From: Phycisphaerae bacterium
GTDB lineage: Bacteria > Planctomycetota > Phycisphaerae > Phycisphaerales > SM1A02
Assembly (NCBI GenBank): GCA_002690755.1
Contig: NZFT01000096.1
Location: 31,790-56,220, forward strand
DNA length: 24,431 nucleotides
Direction: 5' to 3'
Below, piece after piece: positions 1 to 7,122 of the stretch. Within the stretch, counting starts at the first letter, position 1; the number at the start of each line of letters is the position of its first letter. Made by a program: the position numbers and the translations under genes. The notes below the pieces were generated by a model that ran no database searches, was not told the origin of the DNA, and saw only the letters and a list, made by a program, of their open reading frames with translations.

Positions 1-126
1 GTCGAGAACGTGCTCCCGGTCTGTGCCCATCGCGTGGTCAGCAAGACCGCGATGCACGAAGGCGACACCATCACCGCTCGCCGCATCATGCAGCGCATCC
101 TCGAAACCGTTCCGAGCCCGGTGTGA
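1..126 (+). CDS. C-terminal end of a probable MoxR-family AAA+ ATPase (partial)
   Basis: Reading frame 1 is open from the window edge to a TGA at 124-126 and gives the last 41 residues of a protein. The stretch begins [13 protein letters not shown] and ends with [14 protein letters not shown]. It resembles the C-terminal lid of MoxR-type AAA+ ATPases, which carry a 'lpvlrHRv' segment followed by a helix ending in 'ilatvpvP'. MoxR proteins act as chaperone-like ATPases, often beside von Willebrand factor A-domain proteins. No Walker motif lies inside the window, so the family call rests on this short tail only. The stop lies 7 bp before the queC start, so the two genes are probably co-transcribed. 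Another AAA+ family is possible. Confidence 0.5.
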   Translation, partial: VENVLPVCAHRVVSKTAMHEGDTITARRIMQRILETVPSPV

Positions 127-133
127 ACGGACG

Positions 134-805
134 ATGAAGGCGGTCGTCCTACTCTCCGGCGGTCTCGATTCCGCCACCGTCCTGGCCTGGGCGAGGGCCG
201 AAGGTCGTGAATGCTTCGCGCTTTCGTTCGACTACGGCCAGCGGCATCGAATCGAATTGGAGCGGGCCGCGGAGCTCGCCGATCAGCTCGGCGCGTGCGA
301 ACACCGGGTGCTTTCGATCGACCTTCGCGCCTTCGGTGGATCCGCCCTCACCGACGACATCGCGGTTCCCAAGGACCGGGTGGACGGGCACGGCCGGAGC
401 GCGGGCGAGTCGGCCGAGGCATCGATCCCCGTCACCTACGTGCCGGCTCGGAACACCATCTTCCTCAGCTTCGCGATGGCCTACGCGGAGGTGCGGGCCG
501 CGGAGGAGATCTGGCTCGGGATCAACGCGATCGACTACTCGGGATACCCGGACTGTCGCCCCGAGTACCTCGCCGCGTTCCAGCGGATGTCGGATCTCGC
601 GACCAAGGCGGGCGTGGAAGGGCACGGACCGCGGTTCGTCTCGCCGCTGGCGGAGCTCGGGAAGGTCGACATCGTTCGCAAGGCGGTCGCGCTCGGCGTG
701 CCGGTGGATCGAACGTTCAGTTGCTACGACCCCGACGACGAGGGGACGCCTTGCGGGAGGTGCGACTCCTGCGTTCTCCGCCAGGCCGCGATTGCTGAAG
801 CCTGA
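134..805 (+). CDS. queC: 7-cyano-7-deazaguanine (preQ0) synthase QueC
   Basis: QueC converts 7-carboxy-7-deazaguanine to preQ0 with ATP and ammonia, in the cytosolic route to queuosine-type tRNA modification. The 223-residue length is normal for the family. The N-terminal PP-loop motif SGGLDS is at residues 8-13, with SFDYGQRH following. The C-terminal zinc site is seen as C197, C207, C210 and C213 in the [17 protein letters not shown] segment. I chose ATG 134 because the protein then starts [13 protein letters not shown], as family members do; the frame is open further upstream but that overlaps the preceding gene. It starts 7 bp after that gene's stop. No other queuosine genes are in the window. 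A strong hairpin follows at 834-868. Confidence 0.96.
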   Translation: MKAVVLLSGGLDSATVLAWARAEGRECFALSFDYGQRHRIELERAAELADQLGACEHRVLSIDLRAFGGSALTDDIAVPKDRVDGHGRSAGESAEASIPVTYVPARNTIFLSFAMAYAEVRAAEEIWLGINAIDYSGYPDCRPEYLAAFQRMSDLATKAGVEGHGPRFVSPLAELGKVDIVRKAVALGVPVDRTFSCYDPDDEGTPCGRCDSCVLRQAAIAEA

Positions 806-833
806 CCCGCGTTCGACGCTCGGACGAGAAGCA

Positions 834-868
834 ACCGCCCCGCGGAAGCGATGCTTCCGCGGGGCGGT
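834..868 (+). terminator. Perfect 16-bp hairpin after queC, possibly bidirectional
   Basis: A 16-bp inverted repeat with no mismatch (ACCGCCCCGCGGAAGC and its complement) encloses a 3-nt GAT loop. It is followed on the plus strand by GTTCTTT, a short T-rich tract, so it fits a Rho-independent terminator for queC. It lies between the queC stop at 805 and the stop of the convergent minus-strand gene at 911. It could therefore end both transcripts, although the minus side lacks a T tract. Confidence 0.85.
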
Positions 869-910
869 GTTCTTTCCGGGTTCGAGGCTTGAACGGATCT
901 TCCGACGGAA

Positions 911-2539
911 TCACTCGCAGTCGAGCGGAAGAAGATCCGGGAGCGGCCATTCCGGGCACGAACCCCAGTTCGCGAACAGCACGCCGAGATCACCCGCCCC
1001 GACCTGCGGGGAGGAGAAGTCGAGGGTGAAGCACTGGCCTTCCTCGCCCCAGTTCTCGAGCAGCATCCCGAGGTCGCGTGCATTGACCTCTCCGTCGCGA
1101 TTGAAGTCGCCGGGGCAGGTCTCGCACCACGGCACTTCGTCCGCGAGGGGCGGCGCGTAGTACTGGTTCGGGTTCAGGACCTTCACCAGGAACATCGGCT
1201 GGTCGGTGGCGTGGATCAATTCGCTGACGGCACCGAACCTTCCGCTCAGATCACCCGGAACGAAATCCGGCGCGTCCGGATCGAACTCGGTCCAGTTGAG
1301 CGTCAGTCCGAGGCCGCTGAAGGGGAATCCCAGCGGCGTCGTCATGGCGTCCAGCTCCTCGTTGTCGGGGCGGCTCCCTTGATTGGTCCAACTGTTCATC
1401 TTCCACTGCGCAAGCCAGTCCTCGAAGCCCGCGGTCCCCAGGAAGGGAACCGGAGCCGTGGTGCAGCCGTCCAGTGCGCAGGGATCCAGAGGGCAGCCGA
1501 AGCCCGGCGTCGTGTAGCCGACGAAGTGCTCGGTGGCCTTCAGATAGGAGTCGTACAGCGGTTCGCCGGGATGTGGAGGACGGTAGGTGCCGGCGGCGTC
1601 GTCCCAGATCGGTCGTCCGTCGTCGGTGGGGTGGTCCCGGGTCGTCGCCCGAAGCGATGGATTGAAGGACGGGCGAACGAATGCATCGCGATCGGCGACG
1701 AACACGAAAAGCTCCTGTTCCCACCATTGCGCGACCGCGGGTTGCAAGCAGTCGGCCGCACCCGGAATGATCTCGTAGGGATCGTCCAGGGTCTCGGTCT
1801 GCCGGGTCGCGAACATGAACGGCATTCCGACGCCGGTCACGCCGCTGGAATTCGCGAGCACGCAGGCGTCGGCCGGCCCGTCCGGTCCGTTGGGGTTGAG
1901 GCAGGTCGTACGTCCGAGGACGTTGCGGATGTAGTTCAACGGGGTTCCGGGGGCGAAGATGAAGCCTTCGGGGGTCCTGCCGGTCACCTGGTGCGCGGCC
2001 ATCCAGTTGTTGAAGGTTCCGTCCTGGGAGTTGACGAAGTAGGGACGGAAGACCGTCTCGTCGACGCCGTCGAAGGGGGCGGTGGGCAGGTAGTCGCCCG
2101 CGAGGGGGCCGAGGCCGGAAAGGCCGTTGATGGTGGCGAAGGTGCTCGGCGAATTGGTGCTGAGCGTCACCACGAGCACGGGGTTGGCGATGCGGTGCGG
2201 CATGACCAGGCCCGTGTCCAGATCGACCGACTGGATGGTGATCCCTTCCGTCTCTCCGAAGGTGACGAGCTTGTCCCACACCGAATCATCCTGCTCGGTG
2301 ACGATCGCTCTCGGCGCGCCGAGATTGCGGCCGAGCGGATTACGGCCGTCGAGAAGAAACGTGGATTTGTTGTACTGCTTCACCCAGTCGGGAAGATGAT
2401 CTGATCCGGTCGGTGGGAACGTCACTGGATTCACGACCGTGTCGAGATCACAGGGTTCGTCGCCGGCGTGCGTGGCCGGTGCCAGCATGAGGCCGACGCC
2501 CAGGGGGGCGGCGGCGAACAGATTTCGCGTGTTGCGCAT
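911..2539 (-). CDS. Secreted protein of unknown function with C-terminal dockerin-like module
   Basis: This 542-residue protein starts MRNTRNLFAAAPLGVG with a signal peptide and a likely cleavage after THA (residue 25). The body (about 26-470) matches no family I can name. It contains paired cysteines (for example CPLDPCALDGC). Residues 475-542 form a dockerin type I-like module. The first EF-hand-like repeat is well formed (DFNRDGEVNARD, then LLENWG). The second is degenerate (DFSSPQVGAGDLG, then LFANWG). Such modules are common on secreted planctomycete proteins without a classical cellulosome. I chose ATG 2539 because GAGGAG at 2551-2556 lies about 10 nt upstream. An in-frame TTG at 2548 sits almost on top of that site and is less likely. 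Its stop faces queC. Confidence 0.85.
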   Translation of the reverse strand: MRNTRNLFAAAPLGVGLMLAPATHAGDEPCDLDTVVNPVTFPPTGSDHLPDWVKQYNKSTFLLDGRNPLGRNLGAPRAIVTEQDDSVWDKLVTFGETEGITIQSVDLDTGLVMPHRIANPVLVVTLSTNSPSTFATINGLSGLGPLAGDYLPTAPFDGVDETVFRPYFVNSQDGTFNNWMAAHQVTGRTPEGFIFAPGTPLNYIRNVLGRTTCLNPNGPDGPADACVLANSSGVTGVGMPFMFATRQTETLDDPYEIIPGAADCLQPAVAQWWEQELFVFVADRDAFVRPSFNPSLRATTRDHPTDDGRPIWDDAAGTYRPPHPGEPLYDSYLKATEHFVGYTTPGFGCPLDPCALDGCTTAPVPFLGTAGFEDWLAQWKMNSWTNQGSRPDNEELDAMTTPLGFPFSGLGLTLNWTEFDPDAPDFVPGDLSGRFGAVSELIHATDQPMFLVKVLNPNQYYAPPLADEVPWCETCPGDFNRDGEVNARDLGMLLENWGEEGQCFTLDFSSPQVGAGDLGVLFANWGSCPEWPLPDLLPLDCE

Positions 2540-2550
2540 GGTGTTCAATC

Positions 2551-2556
2551 TCCTCG
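2551..2556 (-). promoter_or_regulatory. Ribosome binding site deciding the start of the dockerin-tailed gene
   Basis: The minus strand reads GAGGAG here, about 10 nt before ATG 2539 but only 1 nt before the alternative TTG at 2548. The spacing favours the ATG. Confidence 0.6.
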
Positions 2557-2563
2557 GAGGCGA

Positions 2564-2569
2564 ATTATC
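2564..2569 (-). promoter_or_regulatory. Possible -10 box (GATAAT) for the dockerin-tailed gene
   Basis: The minus strand reads GATAAT, five of six matches to TATAAT, about 25 nt before ATG 2539. No good -35 hexamer is visible at 16-18 bp. The implied 5' leader would be only about 18 nt, just enough for the ribosome binding site. This is a weak call. Confidence 0.3.
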
Positions 2570-2647
2570 TCGGTGATGGCGGGATGATCGTCGGGAATCC
2601 CCCGCCCGATGCTATCTCACCGGCATCCGGGGGCACAAGATCATTCG

Positions 2648-2667
2648 GGCCGAAAAGGCGTTCGGCC
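2648..2667 (-). terminator. Candidate hairpin downstream of gyrB
   Basis: A 7-bp perfect inverted repeat (GGCCGAA and TTCGGCC) with a 6-nt loop lies 29 bp beyond the gyrB stop codon. No clear T tract follows on the minus strand. A second, imperfect hairpin (GATGC/GCATC core, about 2599-2633) lies further on. Either could terminate gyrB or stabilise its mRNA end. Confidence 0.35.
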
Positions 2668-2696
2668 GGGTTGCGCGGCCTTGGTGACGTCTCGGC

Positions 2697-5252
2697 TCAG
2701 ATATCGAGGTTCTTGACTTCGAGGGCGTGGGCCTCGATGTAGTTCCGGCGGGCTTCGACGTTCTCGCCCATCAGGGTCGCGAAGAGCGTGTCGGCCTCGC
2801 TCGCGGCGTCCCAGCTGACCCGCAGCAGGGTTCGCTTTTCGGGATCCATCGTGGTCTCCCAGAGCTGTTCCGCTTCCATTTCGCCCAGGCCCTTGAATCG
2901 CTTCACTTCGCTGCCTCTGCGGCCGACGTCCTGCATGGTCGAGATGATCGCCGGGATGTTCACCGCTTCGACGATCTCTTCGGGTGGATCCTTCTTCGGG
3001 GTCGCGACCAGCCAGCCGTAGCGGGTGGGCAGCCGCTCGCCGGTGACCGCCTCCTCCTGCACCAGCGCCCAGTCGTCGATCGAGACGTCGGTCTCGGCGA
3101 GCTCCACGATGATCCGATCGATCTCCCGGTTCTCGTGGAGTTCCCAGACCGTGGCGACCCGCGTGGGATCGGGACCGGGGACGACCTCGGGATCGATCGA
3201 GGTGTCGAGGATCAGTTCGTTCGCCTCGATCGCTTCGGTCGCCTCGGCCTCGCTCCAGCAGAGCCGTTCCCCGGACTGCCAGCGGACGTGGAAATGGGGG
3301 AGACGTTCCTCGCCCTGCGGATCGCGGTGTCGCGCGTCGAGCAGATCGGTGAAGAGGATGCCGCGGCGCTGGGACACGGTGACGAGTTCCTCGAGTCGCT
3401 CGAGTCGACGCAGAAGCCGTCGTGCGTCGTCGCCTTCGACCCGGGATCGGATCTCGCCGTCGTCCTCGCGAACGACGAACACCGCGTGCTCGAGTGACTG
3501 GTCGATGAGCACCTCGTTCATGCGTCGATCGTTGAGCACGTAGGCGGACTTCTTGCCGCGGAGAAGCTGGTAGAGCGGCGGTTGCGCAATGTAGACGTGG
3601 CCTCGACGGACCAGTTCGGGCATCTGGCGGAAGAAGAAGGTCAGGAGAAGCGTCCGGATGTGGGATCCGTCCACGTCGGCGTCCGTCATGATGATGATGC
3701 GACCGTAGCGAAGCTTGCTGACGTCGAAGTCCTCGCCGATGCCGCACTGCAGGGCCTGGATGAGGGTACGGATCTCCTCGAACCCGAGGACCTTGTCGAG
3801 TCTCGCCTTTTCGACGTTCAGCAACTTGCCACGAAGCGGGAGAATGGCCTGGGTGACGTGATTCCGGCCGCCCTTCGCGCTTCCACCCGCGGAATCGCCC
3901 TCGACGAGGAAGATCTCCGTCTCTTCGACCTTGTTGCTCGAGCAGTCGGCGAGCTTGTGCGGCATGCCGCCGGAATCAAGCGCGCCCTTCCGCTTGATCA
4001 GTTCACGGGCCTTTCGAGCGGCTTCCCGGGCCTGGGCCGCGAGCACCGCCTTCTGGGCGATCTGCTTCGCTTCCTGGGGATGCTCGTCGAGCCAGGCCCC
4101 GAGTCCCTCGGTGACCATCTGGCTGACGAAACTCTCCGCCTCCTGGTTGAGCAGCTTCTCCTTGGTCTGGTTGTTGAACTGCGGATCGGCGATCTTCACG
4201 CTCACGATCGCGGTCAGTCCTTCCCGGAGATCGTCGCCGCTCGGGGTGATGTCCTTCAGGAGATTGTTCTTCTTCGAGTACCCGTTGATGGTTCGCGTGA
4301 GGGCGGTCTTGAAGCCCTGGACGTGGGTGCCCCCGTCCGGATTGAAGATGTTGTTTCCGAAGGGAAGGAGGTTCTCGCTGGTCGAGTCGGTGTACTGCAT
4401 GGCGATCTCGGCGCGGATCTGCAGTTCCTCGTCGCCGGCTTCGAGATGGATGACCGGGCTGTCCACCTTCTTCGCCGCGTTGAGGTGGGTGACGTACGCG
4501 ACCAGCCCGTTGTCGTCGTGGTACGTCTCCTCTCGGATCCGTCCCGCCGCGTCGACCCGCTCGTCGATCAGTCGGATCACCACCCCCGAGTTGAGGAACG
4601 CGAGCTCACGGAGGCGATGCTGGAGCGTCTCGAAGCGGAAGTCGGTCTCGGGAAAGATCGTCGAGTCGGGCTTGAAGGAGATCCGGGTGCCGTTGCGTCC
4701 TTCGGGAACGTCGACGACCGCCGACTGTTCGAGGTCGACGAGTGGCTTGGAGACCTCGCCCCGGGAGAACTCGATCGCCTTCACGCCGCCGTCCTTGACC
4801 ACCTCGACCCGGGTCCATTCCGAGAGGGCGTTGACGCACTTCACGCCCACGCCGTGGAGTCCGCCGGACACCTTGTAGGCGTTGTCGCCGAACTTTCCGC
4901 CCGCGTGCAGCTGGGTGAGGATGACCTCGACCGCGGGACGTCCGTCGATCATCGGGTTCTCGTGATTCATCGGGCCGGTCGGCATGCCGCGGCCGTCGTC
5001 GGTCACGACGCAGGATCCGTCGATGCCCAGCCGCACCGTCACCCGCGTCGCGAATCCGGCCATCGCCTCGTCGATCGCGTTGTCCACGCATTCGTAGACG
5101 AGGTGATGGAGCGCGTTCAGTCCGGTGCCGCCGACGTACATGCCCGGTCGCTTCCGCACTGCTTCGAGGCCTTCGAGGACCTGGATGGACTCGCTGGTGT
5201 AGTCGTCGCCCTTGCCGGCGGAGGAGTCGACGGGTTCGGTTTGATCGGTCAT
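2697..5252 (-). CDS. gyrB: DNA gyrase subunit B
   Basis: GyrB is the ATPase subunit of the A2B2 gyrase that introduces negative supercoils. The 851-residue product has the GHKL ATPase domain (DDGRGMPTG and GGLHGVGVKCVNALS), the transducer domain and a TOPRIM domain. EGDSAGGSA places the catalytic acid at E451, and DADVDGSH gives metal ligands D524, D526 and D528. KRFKGLGEM lies near residue 784 and the tail is normal. The protein is longer than the shortest GyrBs because about 170-180 residues separate the YQLLRGKK segment from the KRFKGLGEM segment, an insertion also known in Gram-negative GyrB. ParE is the main alternative, but the overall layout favours GyrB. No dnaA, dnaN, recF or gyrA is adjacent. 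ATG 5252 has no clear Shine-Dalgarno sequence. Confidence 0.95.
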   Translation of the reverse strand: MTDQTEPVDSSAGKGDDYTSESIQVLEGLEAVRKRPGMYVGGTGLNALHHLVYECVDNAIDEAMAGFATRVTVRLGIDGSCVVTDDGRGMPTGPMNHENPMIDGRPAVEVILTQLHAGGKFGDNAYKVSGGLHGVGVKCVNALSEWTRVEVVKDGGVKAIEFSRGEVSKPLVDLEQSAVVDVPEGRNGTRISFKPDSTIFPETDFRFETLQHRLRELAFLNSGVVIRLIDERVDAAGRIREETYHDDNGLVAYVTHLNAAKKVDSPVIHLEAGDEELQIRAEIAMQYTDSTSENLLPFGNNIFNPDGGTHVQGFKTALTRTINGYSKKNNLLKDITPSGDDLREGLTAIVSVKIADPQFNNQTKEKLLNQEAESFVSQMVTEGLGAWLDEHPQEAKQIAQKAVLAAQAREAARKARELIKRKGALDSGGMPHKLADCSSNKVEETEIFLVEGDSAGGSAKGGRNHVTQAILPLRGKLLNVEKARLDKVLGFEEIRTLIQALQCGIGEDFDVSKLRYGRIIIMTDADVDGSHIRTLLLTFFFRQMPELVRRGHVYIAQPPLYQLLRGKKSAYVLNDRRMNEVLIDQSLEHAVFVVREDDGEIRSRVEGDDARRLLRRLERLEELVTVSQRRGILFTDLLDARHRDPQGEERLPHFHVRWQSGERLCWSEAEATEAIEANELILDTSIDPEVVPGPDPTRVATVWELHENREIDRIIVELAETDVSIDDWALVQEEAVTGERLPTRYGWLVATPKKDPPEEIVEAVNIPAIISTMQDVGRRGSEVKRFKGLGEMEAEQLWETTMDPEKRTLLRVSWDAASEADTLFATLMGENVEARRNYIEAHALEVKNLDI

Positions 5253-6089
5253 TGCCGGGGCTCAGCGGGTGGGGTTCGGATCTGGCGCGACGTTTCGGGA
5301 GCCACCGGGTCCGAGCGGACCGGGGAGCACTCGCGGAACGACGCGAAGGCGTCGGGCGATCGACCATTTCGAACACGATCGGTCGCATCCTGAAGCATCA
5401 ACTTCGGGACGCCGGATTCTACCGGAAAACGGCATGAAAGTGGGGTTTTCGAGGCTTCGAAACGACATCGCGGACTCAAGGTCAAACGGCCTCGGGCGGG
5501 GTCGTGGGAGTGGTCGCGGGGGCGGTCGTACCGCGCCTCGGCCCGAGTCTCCGGCGTGGACCGCGGACGCCCGTCCCGGGGTGCGACGCGGCCCCTCGGA
5601 TCCGTCGTCAGATCGATTTCGCCACCCGTCCGACGCAGCCGGAATTCGCTTGTCGGCGGGCTCGGCGGATGATTCTGGTGGAGTCGAGCATCACCGCGGG
5701 CGGCCGGCTCGACCGTCGAATCGAGGTTCCGGCAGGCAGGGCGGGGCAGGCGACCGGATGGAACCCATCGGCACGGACGAGCCTGGTCATGCTGCCGAGG
5801 TCATCGACGGATTCCGTGTGGATCGACGATCCCTCGTCGAAGGTGGTCGTCGATCCGGGCGACCGGCCGGAACGACAAACGCCGACCCGTTGCGACCCTT
5901 CCGATCCCCGGATTCGACGGTGGGAGGCGGTCCTATACTGCAGCGTCACGACCCCGGCAGTCGATGAAAGCCGGTCTGATGTTCCGAAATCACGAACCGG
6001 GCCCGCCCGATCGTCGTTCCGAAGATTCCCGCGGTCGCCGACGAGTTCGTGCTCCATCCGGCGTCCGGACATTGAAAGGTGCGTGCTTG
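5253..6089. other. 837-bp stretch between divergent genes, no convincing gene
   Basis: This lies between gyrB (leftward) and the amidase gene (rightward). Open frames exist on both strands, but their products are Arg/Ser/Pro-rich, overlap each other and show no recognisable motif. I do not call them genes. Seen inside are a TATACT box at 5934-5939 upstream of the amidase and, on the minus strand, TAGAAT (5416-5421) and TTGACC (5480-5485). These last two are possible but poorly spaced gyrB promoter elements. I saw no tRNA-like cloverleaf. A decayed gene or an untranslated RNA cannot be excluded. Confidence 0.5.
5934..5939 (+). promoter_or_regulatory. Candidate -10 box TATACT upstream of the amidase gene
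   Basis: TATACT matches the sigma-70 -10 consensus at five of six positions and ends about 150 nt before the amidase start at 6090. TTCGAC lies 15 bp upstream and is a poor -35. If used, the transcript would have a leader of roughly 145 nt. Confidence 0.4.
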
Positions 6090-6860
6090 ATGGCCGAGCG
6101 AAGCCCGCAAGGCATTCCGAAGACCGCCGCCGACGACGACGTCGATCGGCGTCGCATGCTCGGTGATGTCGCTCGCTCGCTCCTCGCGGGAGGCGTGGTC
6201 GCGACGGGACTCGCCGGCTGCTCGTCGACAGCGAGTCGCTCTTCCAGCGTCCAGCCCGACTGGCCTGCGACGGGGCGGGGGACGACGGGTTCCACGTCGA
6301 AGCGGATTCTGAAGCCACGCACCGCGGAGGCGGACCGGCGGTTCGACCACGTGGCGGCACGGACCTCTTGGACCGGCATGAAACCCGACTACACCGACAT
6401 GAATCGGATGACCCCGATTCGCGCGATCACCGTCCATCACGACGGTCTTCCCGCGCCGCTCGCGTCGAGCCGGGTGCAGGACACCGAAGACCGCCTCCGT
6501 CTCATCCGAACGGCACACGTCGGCAATCGCGGTTGGGCGGACATCGGTTACCACTACGCGATCGACCGGGCGGGCCGGGTGTGGGCGTGTCGCCCCGTCA
6601 CGTGGCAGGGCGCGCACGTCAAGGATCGCAATGAAGGCAACATCGGAATCCTGGTGCTGGGCAACTTCGAGAAGGAGCGACCATCCTCGGCGCAGCTCTC
6701 GGGGCTCGCGATGCACCTCAAGAGTCTTTCCGTCGCCTATCGGGTCCCCGTCTCCCGGATCTACACCCACCGCGAGTGGCCCGGCGCCGCGACCAAGTGC
6801 CCGGGACGGAATCTGCAGCCCTCGATCAATCGGATTCGGAACCGTGGGCTCGCCGTCTGA
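6090..6860 (+). CDS. Putative Tat-exported N-acetylmuramoyl-L-alanine amidase lipoprotein
   Basis: This 256-residue protein belongs to the Amidase_2/PGRP (T7 lysozyme-like) fold. These zinc enzymes cleave the amide bond between N-acetylmuramic acid and L-alanine in peptidoglycan. The N-terminus has a twin-arginine-like DRRRMLGD at 19-26, a hydrophobic stretch and a lipobox LAGC with C44, so it is probably anchored in a membrane. Likely zinc ligands are H116 or H117 in TVHHDG, H227 in THREW and C237 in TKCPG. Y154 in GYHYAID corresponds to the family's conserved tyrosine. I chose ATG 6090 because AAAGG at 6075-6079 precedes it by 10 nt and it places the signal near the N-terminus. The frame is open back to 5964, which would bury the signal. 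It converges on the small membrane protein gene 41 bp away. Confidence 0.88.
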   Translation: MAERSPQGIPKTAADDDVDRRRMLGDVARSLLAGGVVATGLAGCSSTASRSSSVQPDWPATGRGTTGSTSKRILKPRTAEADRRFDHVAARTSWTGMKPDYTDMNRMTPIRAITVHHDGLPAPLASSRVQDTEDRLRLIRTAHVGNRGWADIGYHYAIDRAGRVWACRPVTWQGAHVKDRNEGNIGILVLGNFEKERPSSAQLSGLAMHLKSLSVAYRVPVSRIYTHREWPGAATKCPGRNLQPSINRIRNRGLAV

Positions 6861-6894
6861 TTCGGGGATCCGCATCGTTCGGGACGCGATCGAA

Positions 6895-6914
6895 GGATCG
6901 ATCAGGATCGATTC
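6895..6914. terminator. Weak hairpin/repeat between convergent genes
   Basis: GGATCGAT occurs twice, at 6895-6902 and 6905-6912. Because ATCGAT is palindromic, the copies can pair as a 6-bp stem (6897-6902 with 6907-6912) around a 4-nt loop. It straddles the end of the minus-strand gene that stops at 6902 and follows the amidase gene. No T tract is present, so a terminator role is speculative. Confidence 0.25.
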
Positions 6915-7099
6915 CGGTCACGCTCGCGATCGCGGTCGAAGGCTTCCGGCGACTCCCCGCGGCCGATCGCGGCCCGCCGGTCGTCCGCGTCGAGCTTGGA
7001 CTGGAGCGATTCGTCCCGAGCCTCGCGTTCGTTGACGAACTTCCAGATGAACCAGCCGACGACCAGCATCGAGACGGTCATGGCGAGCATTTCGAGCAC
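6902..7099 (-). CDS. Small single-pass membrane protein, unknown function
   Basis: This 65-residue product has a hydrophobic N-terminal helix (MLEMLAMTVSMLVVGWFIW, about residues 1-20). A highly charged Arg/Asp/Glu tail follows and is presumably cytoplasmic or disordered. The start is a GTG at 7099, supported by GAGGAGG at 7108-7114 with an 8-nt spacer, one of the clearest ribosome binding sites in the window. In-frame ATGs at 7090 and 7081 lie too far from it. The gene begins 23 bp after the xylulokinase stop, so it is probably the last gene of that transcript. I do not recognise the family. The general form resembles small membrane regulators or assembly factors, but nothing specific supports a function. 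Confidence 0.72.
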   Translation of the reverse strand: MLEMLAMTVSMLVVGWFIWKFVNEREARDESLQSKLDADDRRAAIGRGESPEAFDRDRERDRNRS

Positions 7100-7107
7100 G
7101 TTTTGAT

Positions 7108-7114
7108 CCTCCTC
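7108..7114 (-). promoter_or_regulatory. Strong Shine-Dalgarno for the 65-residue membrane protein
   Basis: The minus strand reads GAGGAGG with 8 nt to GTG 7099. It lies in the 23-bp gap after the xylulokinase gene and decides the non-ATG start. Confidence 0.75.
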
Positions 7115-7122
7115 GGTGGGCG

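Noticed and set aside
1211..2404. Plus-strand open frame of 397 codons
   Set aside because: It is antisense to the dockerin-tailed gene, whose signal peptide and EF-hand module make it the real gene.
3582..5393. Plus-strand open frame of 603 codons opposite gyrB
   Set aside because: The minus strand encodes an unmistakable GyrB here. The plus-strand product is a shadow.
5690..5740. Possible tRNA-like arm (GTCGAATCGAGG region)
   Set aside because: No acceptor, D-arm or anticodon arm with correct spacing could be found around it.
5504..6166. Plus-strand open frame in the gap before the amidase gene
   Set aside because: The product is Arg/Pro/Ser-rich without motif, and the frame ends inside the amidase coding region. 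No ribosome binding site was seen. It is kept only as a comment on the gap.
5608..6360. Minus-strand open frame across the gap and the amidase N-terminus
   Set aside because: It overlaps the well-supported amidase on the opposite strand and its product is unrecognisable.
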